Below, one piece after another: positions 23,225-31,706 of a stretch of 37,487 nucleotides of DNA. Location of the stretch: positions 1-37,487 of the forward strand of contig CAKTVV010000024.1 of the NCBI GenBank assembly GCA_934630515.1, read 5' to 3'. A program made the translations under genes and the position numbers. This DNA is from an uncultured Eubacteriales bacterium (GTDB taxonomy: Bacteria > Bacillota > Clostridia > Oscillospirales > Acutalibacteraceae). Positions within the stretch are counted from its first letter, which is position 1, and each line of letters opens with the position of its first letter. The notes below the pieces were generated by a model. The model had not been told where the DNA came from. It made no database searches and saw only the letters and a list, made by a program, of their open reading frames with translations.

Positions 23225-26200
23225 ATGAGAAAACGGATCCTGTCGGTGCTGTGCTGTGTGGCGCTCCTGCTGACCACCGTCCCCATCACGGTGAGCGTAT
23301 GGGCGGCTGAAACAGCCACGGAAAGCACCCAATATCGGGTGACGGCGGACGATGTGCGGGTATCCTCACGGAACAACGCCACGGAGTACGTCTGGCCCAT
23401 TGACTTTGCGGAAGATGATACCGGCGCACGGATGACCTATCATCTCCAATCCAGCGGCGCTCCCGCTAACAGCGCCGGCGCTCCCTACATGCAGAATCTG
23501 AATCCCTTTTCTCAGCTGGACGGGGCGCACCTTAAGTTGACGCTCCACAATGAGGTTTCTTCTTCCTACGGAGATGGAAACTTTATGGCGCGGAAGTTCG
23601 TCATCAAGCTGGCAAACCAGCAGCATCAAAACGGTGCGACCAACGATCTGCGCTACACCTTCTGTGTCAACAATGCCGACCCCTATGTTGACGTGATGAG
23701 CGTTACAGCGGAAAACGTGGCGACGCAGCGGTTCTATTTCTCTGACCGTCTGGACGTATTCGGCGATGCTGTGCGCAGCTACAGCCTCGTATTTCAGGCT
23801 TTGGCGGATGGCGGTCTGCGATTGTTGGTCAATGGTGTTGCGGTGGATCTGGCAACGGCGGAATTGCTGAAGACCACCTCTACCGACATCACGAAGCCTG
23901 TCTATCTCTACATTGCGGCGGATACCGACTATACGGATATCACCCTGAACAGTTTTCACGGCGGTGAGGAGCCGTGTTTGGATCCCGTCGTGGGCCTGAC
24001 CGGCATTGCCGGAAAGGATACCATGACCACCTATGCGCTGAATAACGCTGTCAATACGGATCCTTTCCTCGTTCGTACCGATATTACCAGCGGTGGTGTC
24101 CACATAAAACAGACGTGGGGCGGCGCTCAGTATACCTATTTGTATAAAGAAAACATGCAGCCCATGGACGGAATGACGCTGCGCTTCGGCAACTATACCT
24201 CTGCCAGCGGGAAACCGTTGGCGGTCTATCTGGCACGGTATGAGAACCAGTGGTTCTACGGCGTGCTGCCGACCCTATTGATTGATCCCGTCAGGGGCGA
24301 CTTAAAGCTCGTCCGCAACATCGACAATGACACCTTCAAAGGTGGACAATATGTGGAACTGGCAACGGTCATCACCGGCAGCAAACTGTTGAAGCAGATC
24401 GACCGCTCGGTGTTCGACATCGGACTGCATCTTTCCGAGGATTTGTCCAAATACTATGTCGTCGTGACCGTTGGCGGCGAACAGGCAGTGGGCAGCATCC
24501 CGGTCAGCATACTGTCCGGACTATCCAACGGTCCTACGGATACCGCAGCATATGTGTCCTTTGGTAATGTGGATAATGACGCCACCGATTTTGAGGTGGA
24601 CTTTTACGGCTATACCCATACCGACTATAACGAAACGGAAACAGCCAACCCTACCGAGGGTCTGACCGGCATTGCCGGAAAGGACACTATGACCGACTAT
24701 GCACTGGGGAATGCGAAAAACACCGATCCGTTCCTCCATCGCAGTGACATTACCGGCGGCGGCGTGCATATCGAGCAAAACTGGGGCGGTGCTCAGTACC
24801 CGTATCTGTACCGGGGAAATATGCAGCCGCTGGATGGTGTGACCCTGCGGTTCGGCAGCTATAGTTCTGCCAGCGGGAAGCCCTTGGCGCTGTATCTGGC
24901 ACGGTATGAGAACCAGTGGTTCTACGGTGTGTTGCCCACCCTGCTGCTGGATCCTGTTTCCGGCGATCTGAAGCTGATCAAAAACGTGAACAACGAGAAT
25001 TTCTCCGGCGGAGCACATACCGTGATTGCCACGCTACTCAAGGATAATGCGCTGGTCAAGCGGATCGGCGAGGGCGTGTTCGACGTATCGCTGCACCTGT
25101 CGGCGGACGGCAAATACTGCATCGTCAAGCTGACCATGGGCGATCAGGCAGTCGCCGGGCAATTCAAAGCCTCGATCCTGGATAGTTTCAGCAACGGTCC
25201 GACATCGGATGCGGTTTACCTTGGCTTTGGCAACATTGATAACGCCGCTACCGATTTTGCGGTGAACTACTATGGTTATACCCACACAGTGCTCGGAAAT
25301 GTAACCATTGAGGAGCCGGAGGACGAAGAAAAGCCGGATAGCCCCTACGATGGAGTAGCCAGTGCCGATTCCACCACGGATTGGTATAAAGGCCAGTCGA
25401 ACACGGATACGGTTTTAACCGATATCCAAGGCGGCGGCGTAAATATCGACCAGTCTTCCACCAGCGCCGAACGTCCGTACTGCTATGCGCCGAACTTAGG
25501 CGGCATCGAGGGACTTCGTTTGTTCTTCGGCAACTACCGCAATAAGAGCGCATCCACAGTGACGCCGGAGGAAGGCAGCGGAAAGATCGGCCTGTTCTTC
25601 TCTTATGTGCAGAACCAATTCTTCTATCAGGCGTGTCCGACCTTCATCATCGATACCAATACCGGCGATCTGATTCTTGGCCAGAATAAGGATAATGCGA
25701 CCTTTACTGGCGGTTTCTACTATACGCTGGCAACGATCATTTCCGGCAGCGATCTGTTAAAAGCGGCGTCGTTGGCGGATCAGCGATTCACCCTGACTTT
25801 TATCAACAAAGACACCGATACGCTGACGGTCACCGTGGCCGTAGGCGATCAAACGGTATCCGGTGATCTGAAGAAATCGCTGCTGGTGCAGACCCAGTTC
25901 GGCAATACCCCTCGAGGCGGCAACTGCTACCTGAGCATCGGCGGACTGAACAACCACGGTGTGGCGTACAGCCTGGATTTCTATGGCTATAAGACCGGCG
26001 TGATGGATGTCATTGAGCAGGACGTGAAGGTGACCGGCACGGTAGCCGAGACCGATGCGACCATCGCCGCCCTGCCGTCGGCAGAAGCAGTGGAGCTGCA
26101 GGATGCGGCAGCGGTACTGACGGCTCAGGCAATGTACAATGCGCTCTCCAAAAGCGAGCGGGCACTTGTGACCGGTTCCGAAAAGCTGGCGGCGGTGTTC

Positions 26201-28237
26201 GCCGCCTATCGGCAGGCGCTGGCGAGCAGCCAATATGCACCGACCTCTACCTATCTGGCACGGGATCCGGAAACCGGCTACGCCTGGGAATTCTCTGATC
26301 CAAATAACCGGACGCTGTTCTCCTATAAGACGGCTAAGGGCTTCAAAGTGAAGCTGGTGCCGCAAGGCAACAGTAATGAGACGTACGGCGCCGTGCTGCG
26401 CACCCAGGCTCTGACCGGTGCACACGCACTGGACGGGCTGAGCGTGACGCTGGATAATTTCAGCTATGCGGTAAACGGTTCTTTCTATCTCACCTTTACC
26501 TCCGGCGATTATGATGATACCTGCGATGCCAGCAGCGCTATGGTGGGGCGGCAGATCTCACTGCTGCTGGCCGGCGGTAAGGAACTGTATATCAGTGGTG
26601 CCGGGCAGAACAAAACGTGGCTGGCAGGCACCAGCTCGCTGCTGAAAGCCGATGTCATCGAAGGCAAGAGCGTGACGGTGGCATGGAACCGACTGGGTTC
26701 CGGCGACTGGCTGCTGTCGATCACCGTAGGTGATGAGGCGACGGCGTTTACGATCCCGGCAGAGCGTATCCGTTCCATGAGCGAGTTCAATGAAGAACGG
26801 GTGTATGTGATCTTTGAATCGCCGAAGACCTCTACGAACTATGAGGTGGAATTCACCGGTATCGGTGCCAAGACCGACGCTGTCACCACGGCGATGATGG
26901 AGGCAATCGCTGCGCTGCCGCTGGAACCGACGCTGGCGCAGGTCAAGCCGGTGTGGGAGCAGTATCAGGCGTTGACCGCTGTACAAAAGGCGGCGACCCT
27001 CAATGCAGCGATACTTACCGAGCGGTACTATATCGCCAGAAACGCCATGCAGAACGAGCAGGGTTACGACACCGACGGTTACTATGTCCCCAAAATGGCG
27101 GATGTGGCCGGCGACTATAAGACCAATGGCGAATTCGTATCCACGCACGAGTCCGCTACCGGCGGTCTGACCTTGGACTTCAACCAGACGCCTTACGGCA
27201 TCTGCCAGCTGTCTGCAAAGACCTATGTGCTGGATGGACTGCGGCTGCGGCTGAGCAACTTCCGCTACGCTACCGACGGCAGTCTGTTCGTAGGTTTCCA
27301 TTCCTATGAGGCATATAAGCAAAAAATCTGGACCTTTGACTCACAGATCTCCCGGTATGGAATTTATCTCCAAATCGGTTATAACGGACAGCTGCGCATT
27401 ACCGTCCCCGGTACCGACCAGATGACGGTGCTGATGGAGGATCCGCTGCTGCGGGATACGAATCTGCAGGGTAAGGAGTTCATCCTGGGCTTTGATGCCC
27501 GGGAGGACGGCACCTACCAGGTGTCCTTCACTGTGGATGGCACCACCCTGACGGCGGTGCTGGATACGGACTATATGACGGCGCTGGATAAGATCGACCT
27601 GAATGCCGTATGGTTTATCGTCCATGCCGGCAACGGCTATTCCACCACCAGTAACCTGCCCAACAAGCGGCTTATCCGCAATGCCTGCTCCGTGGATATC
27701 TCCGGCATCCAGTTCTCACCGTTCAGCAAGACGGATACGGCAACCCTCAACCGCATGGCGGAAACCATCCGCCAGCTTCCGGAGCAGGCGAGTTACAGCG
27801 CCGAAGAGGCAATCAACGATGCCTGGAACGCCTATCGACAGCTGCGTACGGAGCTGCGTATGGCCGTGGACAATGTGACAAAGCTCTTCACTCTGCGGGC
27901 GCAGCTGTATGCGCTGCACGCTGCCGACGGTACACTGTATGATGGCAAGGGAAGCGTTAACTATGTGCAGTTACCGGATGAGGTGATCCCGGTAGAAGAA
28001 ATCGAAACCGTGTATGTGCCGGTACCCTCCGACGGAGGAAACGGACAGACGGGCAACGACTCCGACAGCACGAAAACCCCTACTGTGGAACAGGTCATCA
28101 AAACCCGAACCGTCTATAACCGCACACCGGTGTGGGTTATTGTGCTGCTGGCACTGGGCGGTGCGCTGATCTTTGCGGCGGGGATCCTTGTGGCTGTCCG
28201 TATCGGGCGGAAAAACAGAAAGGAGGCAATCGGATGA
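23225..28237 (+). CDS. Giant surface-anchored multi-module putative glycan-binding protein
   Basis: A 1670-residue protein with a signal peptide (1-28, ending VWAAE) and a C-terminal membrane anchor (about 1634-1657, TPVWVIVLLALGG) followed by a basic tail. Between them: module A (about 38-250), five B-type beta-sandwich modules (about 255-470, 477-700, 707-925, 1013-1217, 1278-1498; the last three divergent) and three helical spacers (about 928-1002, 1217-1278, 1500-1570) of the kind common in Firmicutes surface proteins (ALSKSERALVTGSEKL). No catalytic barrel is seen. Module A and the first two B modules are homologous to those of the dockerin enzyme, so glycan binding is inferred. The ATG at 23225 follows AGAGAGG. 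The stop overlaps the next start by 4 bases (ATGA), coupling it to the membrane-anchored GH13-like enzyme. Confidence 0.85.
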   Translation: MRKRILSVLCCVALLLTTVPITVSVWAAETATESTQYRVTADDVRVSSRNNATEYVWPIDFAEDDTGARMTYHLQSSGAPANSAGAPYMQNLNPFSQLDGAHLKLTLHNEVSSSYGDGNFMARKFVIKLANQQHQNGATNDLRYTFCVNNADPYVDVMSVTAENVATQRFYFSDRLDVFGDAVRSYSLVFQALADGGLRLLVNGVAVDLATAELLKTTSTDITKPVYLYIAADTDYTDITLNSFHGGEEPCLDPVVGLTGIAGKDTMTTYALNNAVNTDPFLVRTDITSGGVHIKQTWGGAQYTYLYKENMQPMDGMTLRFGNYTSASGKPLAVYLARYENQWFYGVLPTLLIDPVRGDLKLVRNIDNDTFKGGQYVELATVITGSKLLKQIDRSVFDIGLHLSEDLSKYYVVVTVGGEQAVGSIPVSILSGLSNGPTDTAAYVSFGNVDNDATDFEVDFYGYTHTDYNETETANPTEGLTGIAGKDTMTDYALGNAKNTDPFLHRSDITGGGVHIEQNWGGAQYPYLYRGNMQPLDGVTLRFGSYSSASGKPLALYLARYENQWFYGVLPTLLLDPVSGDLKLIKNVNNENFSGGAHTVIATLLKDNALVKRIGEGVFDVSLHLSADGKYCIVKLTMGDQAVAGQFKASILDSFSNGPTSDAVYLGFGNIDNAATDFAVNYYGYTHTVLGNVTIEEPEDEEKPDSPYDGVASADSTTDWYKGQSNTDTVLTDIQGGGVNIDQSSTSAERPYCYAPNLGGIEGLRLFFGNYRNKSASTVTPEEGSGKIGLFFSYVQNQFFYQACPTFIIDTNTGDLILGQNKDNATFTGGFYYTLATIISGSDLLKAASLADQRFTLTFINKDTDTLTVTVAVGDQTVSGDLKKSLLVQTQFGNTPRGGNCYLSIGGLNNHGVAYSLDFYGYKTGVMDVIEQDVKVTGTVAETDATIAALPSAEAVELQDAAAVLTAQAMYNALSKSERALVTGSEKLAAVFAAYRQALASSQYAPTSTYLARDPETGYAWEFSDPNNRTLFSYKTAKGFKVKLVPQGNSNETYGAVLRTQALTGAHALDGLSVTLDNFSYAVNGSFYLTFTSGDYDDTCDASSAMVGRQISLLLAGGKELYISGAGQNKTWLAGTSSLLKADVIEGKSVTVAWNRLGSGDWLLSITVGDEATAFTIPAERIRSMSEFNEERVYVIFESPKTSTNYEVEFTGIGAKTDAVTTAMMEAIAALPLEPTLAQVKPVWEQYQALTAVQKAATLNAAILTERYYIARNAMQNEQGYDTDGYYVPKMADVAGDYKTNGEFVSTHESATGGLTLDFNQTPYGICQLSAKTYVLDGLRLRLSNFRYATDGSLFVGFHSYEAYKQKIWTFDSQISRYGIYLQIGYNGQLRITVPGTDQMTVLMEDPLLRDTNLQGKEFILGFDAREDGTYQVSFTVDGTTLTAVLDTDYMTALDKIDLNAVWFIVHAGNGYSTTSNLPNKRLIRNACSVDISGIQFSPFSKTDTATLNRMAETIRQLPEQASYSAEEAINDAWNAYRQLRTELRMAVDNVTKLFTLRAQLYALHAADGTLYDGKGSVNYVQLPDEVIPVEEIETVYVPVPSDGGNGQTGNDSDSTKTPTVEQVIKTRTVYNRTPVWVIVLLALGGALIFAAGILVAVRIGRKNRKEAIG

Positions 28238-30093
28238 AACACAGAGTGAAACGTTTGCTGCTGCTGTGTCTGTCTCTGGCATTGGTTTGGGGGCTGGCTG
28301 CAACGCCTCTGAGCGGGCTGATAGTCAGCGCTGCCACGGATACGATCAATAATGCTTCGTTACTGCCGGCGTATGTGCCGGACGAACAGGTTACACTGGA
28401 TCGAATGGGCTGGCCGGAATGGGCAAAAGACATCATTATTGCCGAAGTGAACGTTGCCAAAGCCACGCCGGAGGGAACACTGGCGGCGATGGATCGTGTA
28501 CTGGATCACTATGCGGAGATGGGCGTCAACTGTCTGTGGATCACCCCGGTGGAGGATATGGGCGTGGACCGCTATCACGTCGGCTACACCTCCTATGGTC
28601 CGCACACCATCGACCCATATATCACCGGTCAGCTTGCCAAAGGAGAAGCGTACAACGCAAACAAAGTAGACTATGCCGCCGGTTTTCAAGAGTTCAAGAA
28701 ATTTGTGGATCGGGCGCATAGCCGCAATATCCGCATCATCATCGACAAGGTCACCTGGGGATTGTCGGAGCACACCCCGCTGCGGGAAACTCACCCCCAA
28801 TTCTTTACCGGAGAAACCTCCAAGTGGGGCGGTCCGGAATTTGACTGGAACTCTCAGGACCTGATCGACTGGTACAAAGAGCAGTTGGAGCAGTTTGTGC
28901 TGACCACCGGCTGCGATGGTATCCGGTTCGATCTGGAGCCGACGGTGGCAGGCTATCAGATCTTTGAGGAACTGCGGGACGATCTGCAGGCTGCCGGACG
29001 TAAGCCTTTGTTCTTCTCGGAGCATATCAATGAGCGGGGTTACAGCTTTGCCTTTGAGCAAACCGGCAGCATCAATGTAGCGGATAAGATCGAGGCCAGC
29101 GCCCAATTCTTCCCCCATGTATTCTTTGATTATGCCGACCTGGTGGACACGATAAAGACCGGCAAAAATCTCGGCTCCGAAGCCACGCAGGCCATCGAGG
29201 TGTCCGGACAGTATCGGTATTATTCCTATGTGCTGTCCTGCCACGACGGCATTGAGTATAACGATGCCCCGCTGGCGTCCTGGAGCTATGAATTGCTGTA
29301 CTCCTCCTTCATTCCCATTTTCTATATCGGGGAGGAATGGAACAGCGTTAAAGACGCCACCGCTGCCAACCTGTACGCTACGCAGGTCAACTGGGAGTTG
29401 TTGAATAAGCCGGCGAATCGGGCGTATTACGAAAGCGTCAAGCAGTTGATCGCTCTGCGGTGGAAATATAAGGACATTTTCTGTGCTTTCCCCAACAACC
29501 ATCGGGATACGAACATCACCACGGTGAAGATCCAAGGCTCGGAGAAAATTGACGGGTATGCCCGGTATAGCAGCGACCATAAGCAGGCGGTGCTGGTGAT
29601 CCCCAACGTGAACGAGCATAGCACGGCCGCCGTGGATATGACGGTGGCAGTACCCATTAAGGATATGGAGATGAACGGCTATGCCCGCTATACGGTCACC
29701 GATCTGCTGACCGGAAAGACGGTGGTACAGGGCACGGAACAGCAGATTGCCTCTTTTACTGCCACCATCGCCCATAATACAGCGGGGCTGTATATGGTAG
29801 AGGCAACAGGCAATCGGACGATCCCCACCGAATACTTACCCGGAGAGACCGTCTATGACTACCGCACGGTCTACCGGGAGGAGCTTGTGCCGACGACGGA
29901 TACACAGCCGGGCGATAGCACCGGGGATACCGACCCCGGCAAGGTGGTGAAGACCATCACCCGTACCAAACAGATCAATTCCACCCCGGTCTGGGTATTG
30001 GCACTGAGTATTTTAGGTGGGGCGGTCGTTTTAGGGGGCGGTTCCGTACTGGTCACCTGGCTTGCCAAACGACGCAAAATGAAATTGAACTAA
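28234..30093 (+). CDS. Membrane-anchored atypical GH13-like glycoside hydrolase
   Basis: A 619-residue enzyme. A signal peptide (1 to about 33, VSAAT) precedes a GH13-like barrel (about 60-440) and beta domain (to about 540). A Pro/Thr/Gly-rich linker and a C-terminal membrane span (STPVWVLALSILGGAVVLGG) with tail AKRRKMKLN resemble the anchor of the preceding protein. Catalytic equivalents: D233 in IRFDLEP, E263 in FFSEH, H338-D339 in SCHDG. Region I is DKVTWG (171-176), lacking Asn-His. It is more distant from the other two paralogues (ITP rather than IDP after the GVNCLW strand). The ATG at 28234 overlaps the upstream stop and has AAAGGAGG before it; the longer open frame runs into the upstream gene. 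Likely role: first cleavage at the cell surface beside the giant binding protein. Confidence 0.88.
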   Translation: MKHRVKRLLLLCLSLALVWGLAATPLSGLIVSAATDTINNASLLPAYVPDEQVTLDRMGWPEWAKDIIIAEVNVAKATPEGTLAAMDRVLDHYAEMGVNCLWITPVEDMGVDRYHVGYTSYGPHTIDPYITGQLAKGEAYNANKVDYAAGFQEFKKFVDRAHSRNIRIIIDKVTWGLSEHTPLRETHPQFFTGETSKWGGPEFDWNSQDLIDWYKEQLEQFVLTTGCDGIRFDLEPTVAGYQIFEELRDDLQAAGRKPLFFSEHINERGYSFAFEQTGSINVADKIEASAQFFPHVFFDYADLVDTIKTGKNLGSEATQAIEVSGQYRYYSYVLSCHDGIEYNDAPLASWSYELLYSSFIPIFYIGEEWNSVKDATAANLYATQVNWELLNKPANRAYYESVKQLIALRWKYKDIFCAFPNNHRDTNITTVKIQGSEKIDGYARYSSDHKQAVLVIPNVNEHSTAAVDMTVAVPIKDMEMNGYARYTVTDLLTGKTVVQGTEQQIASFTATIAHNTAGLYMVEATGNRTIPTEYLPGETVYDYRTVYREELVPTTDTQPGDSTGDTDPGKVVKTITRTKQINSTPVWVLALSILGGAVVLGGGSVLVTWLAKRRKMKLN

Positions 30094-30105
30094 GGAGGTC
30101 TTTCT

Positions 30106-31641
30106 ATGAAACGCACTTTTGCTCTGCTGATTGGTCTGATGCTGCTGGTTTCGCTGATGATGACCGGTTGCGGCTCTACCACCGTGGTGGAGGAGTCCTC
30201 CACCGTGATCATTCCGGGGCAGACCGACAGTAATAGCTCCGGCACCGGAACTTCCGATACAGATGGCAGTCATACGTCCGGGAACCATTCCGGCAACCCT
30301 AACACCAGCACCGGTGATGGGAAGAATACCGGCTCCGGTACGGATAAGACCGATGTGAAGAATTATACCTTTACGATCATGAGCCCGTGGCTGATGCGCT
30401 CGGAAAAAGATGCCGTCACCGAGTATGAAAAGACCTTCTGGGCGAAAATCAATAAGATTCAGAAGAACGAGAAATGCACCATCAAGATCGTAGCAGGCAA
30501 CCTGCCCACCATCGACCACTTGCGGGCGCAAATCATGTCCGGCAGCAAGGTGGCGGACATTGTTCATGTCAAGGCGGAGGAGACACTTGGCCTTGCTGCA
30601 GCCGGATACATTACGCCGTGGAGCAAGGTGAGCGGCATAAACACCGGTGACAGCCGGTGGGTGGCGAGCTATACGAAGCTCGGCTCCGTCGGCAGTGATG
30701 TGTACGGGCTGAACTGGATGCGGGCACCGGAAGCCCGGATGTGCGTCATCGTCAACAAAACGCTGCTGAAGGACAGTGGTGTGAACGAGGATCTGTATAG
30801 TCTGGTGGATGCGAAGAAATGGACGTGGAGCAAGCTGCAGGAGATGGCAAAGCAGGTCACGGTCAAGCATACCAGCAATAACCAGACGACCGCCTACGGT
30901 GTGGGCGGCTGGTATCAGGAGATCGCCCGGGCGCTGTGGATCTCCAACGGGGCTGCGTTGGCAACCTACGAAAACGGCAAGGCGGCAGCCGGGTATACCT
31001 CGGCACGAATGGCAGAGGCTATCAATTTTATGAGCACACTGGTGAACACCGACAAGTCGTTCAACGCCACCAATTATCGGGATTCCAAGACATTCAATTC
31101 CACGGATAACGGCGACAGCCGCTCCGCCTTCCTGGACGGCAAGCTGGCGTTTATGTTTGAGGAAACCTGGTTTGTCAACCAGTATCTGAAGCCGGCGAAT
31201 CCGAAATTCGAGTACGGCATCGTGCCGGTGCCCATCGGCCCCAGCGAGAGCAACTACCGCACGGATGCGGGCACGGCGGGGGTATTTGTCTGCACTTCGA
31301 CCAACGCCGCCTCCAACACCATCGCCAAGACAGTGAAGATCCTCAATCTTCTGGCGGAGCCGGAAAAGGGCTATGAGGGCGAAAGCTGGTGGGAGTACGA
31401 TTTGAAAAAAGAGTATTTCCAGTCCGGCAGCGCCGATCAGGATCTGAAGATGTATAAGTTGTGTCTGGATACGGCAGTCGCAGATTATGGCGTAACGGTA
31501 AACACCTTGTATAACCAGTTTGACCGCAAGGTGGTACAGGGAGCTGTATTCCTGGGTGAAGGCTCTGTTTCGTCTGCGATCCAGTCTCTGGGAACAACCT
31601 ACGATAAGGCGATCAGCAGCATGTTTACGTTCAAGAAATAA
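30106..31641 (+). CDS. Sugar ABC transporter solute-binding lipoprotein
   Basis: A 511-residue lipoprotein: basic start, hydrophobic core, lipobox MTGC with C22. A Ser/Thr/Gly-rich flexible tether of about 65 residues follows, then a family-1 solute-binding domain (about 87-511). Conserved features include VADIVHVKAEETLGLAAAG (target-ligand hinge region) and GKLAFMFEETWFVNQYLK. It is distinct from the fused binding protein at 20005-22920. With two permease pairs in the divergent operon, it probably serves one of them, perhaps 11693-13508, which has no binding protein of its own; this pairing is inference. AAGGAGG lies 7 bases before the ATG. Confidence 0.9.
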   Translation: MKRTFALLIGLMLLVSLMMTGCGSTTVVEESSTVIIPGQTDSNSSGTGTSDTDGSHTSGNHSGNPNTSTGDGKNTGSGTDKTDVKNYTFTIMSPWLMRSEKDAVTEYEKTFWAKINKIQKNEKCTIKIVAGNLPTIDHLRAQIMSGSKVADIVHVKAEETLGLAAAGYITPWSKVSGINTGDSRWVASYTKLGSVGSDVYGLNWMRAPEARMCVIVNKTLLKDSGVNEDLYSLVDAKKWTWSKLQEMAKQVTVKHTSNNQTTAYGVGGWYQEIARALWISNGAALATYENGKAAAGYTSARMAEAINFMSTLVNTDKSFNATNYRDSKTFNSTDNGDSRSAFLDGKLAFMFEETWFVNQYLKPANPKFEYGIVPVPIGPSESNYRTDAGTAGVFVCTSTNAASNTIAKTVKILNLLAEPEKGYEGESWWEYDLKKEYFQSGSADQDLKMYKLCLDTAVADYGVTVNTLYNQFDRKVVQGAVFLGEGSVSSAIQSLGTTYDKAISSMFTFKK

Positions 31642-31650
31642 ACCGGATGG

Positions 31651-31679
31651 GCGCCCGGCTGTCACGGACAACCGGGCGC
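31651..31679 (+). terminator. Intercistronic hairpin after the solute-binding gene
   Basis: GCGCCCGG (31651-31658) pairs with CCGGGCGC (31672-31679), extended inside by TGT/ACA. Only a weak T-containing tract (TTGTCCTCT) follows, so it is better read as a 3'-end stabiliser or partial terminator that may raise binding-protein mRNA over the downstream enzyme genes, a common arrangement in sugar operons. Confidence 0.5.
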
Positions 31680-31706
31680 TTGTCCTCTGAAAAAGGAAAA
31701 CGGTAT

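Noticed and set aside
23225..28237. Tandem repeats in the giant surface-protein gene considered as a CRISPR-like or satellite array
   Set aside because: The repeats are about 660 bases, coding, and diverged as protein modules; no short direct repeats with unique spacers occur in the window.
28360..29775. 471-codon open frame on the minus strand
   Set aside because: Antisense of the membrane-anchored GH13-like enzyme; no start signal or motif.
30031..31671. 546-codon open frame on the minus strand
   Set aside because: Antisense to the solute-binding lipoprotein gene with clear lipobox and AAGGAGG start; no domain seen in the reverse frame.
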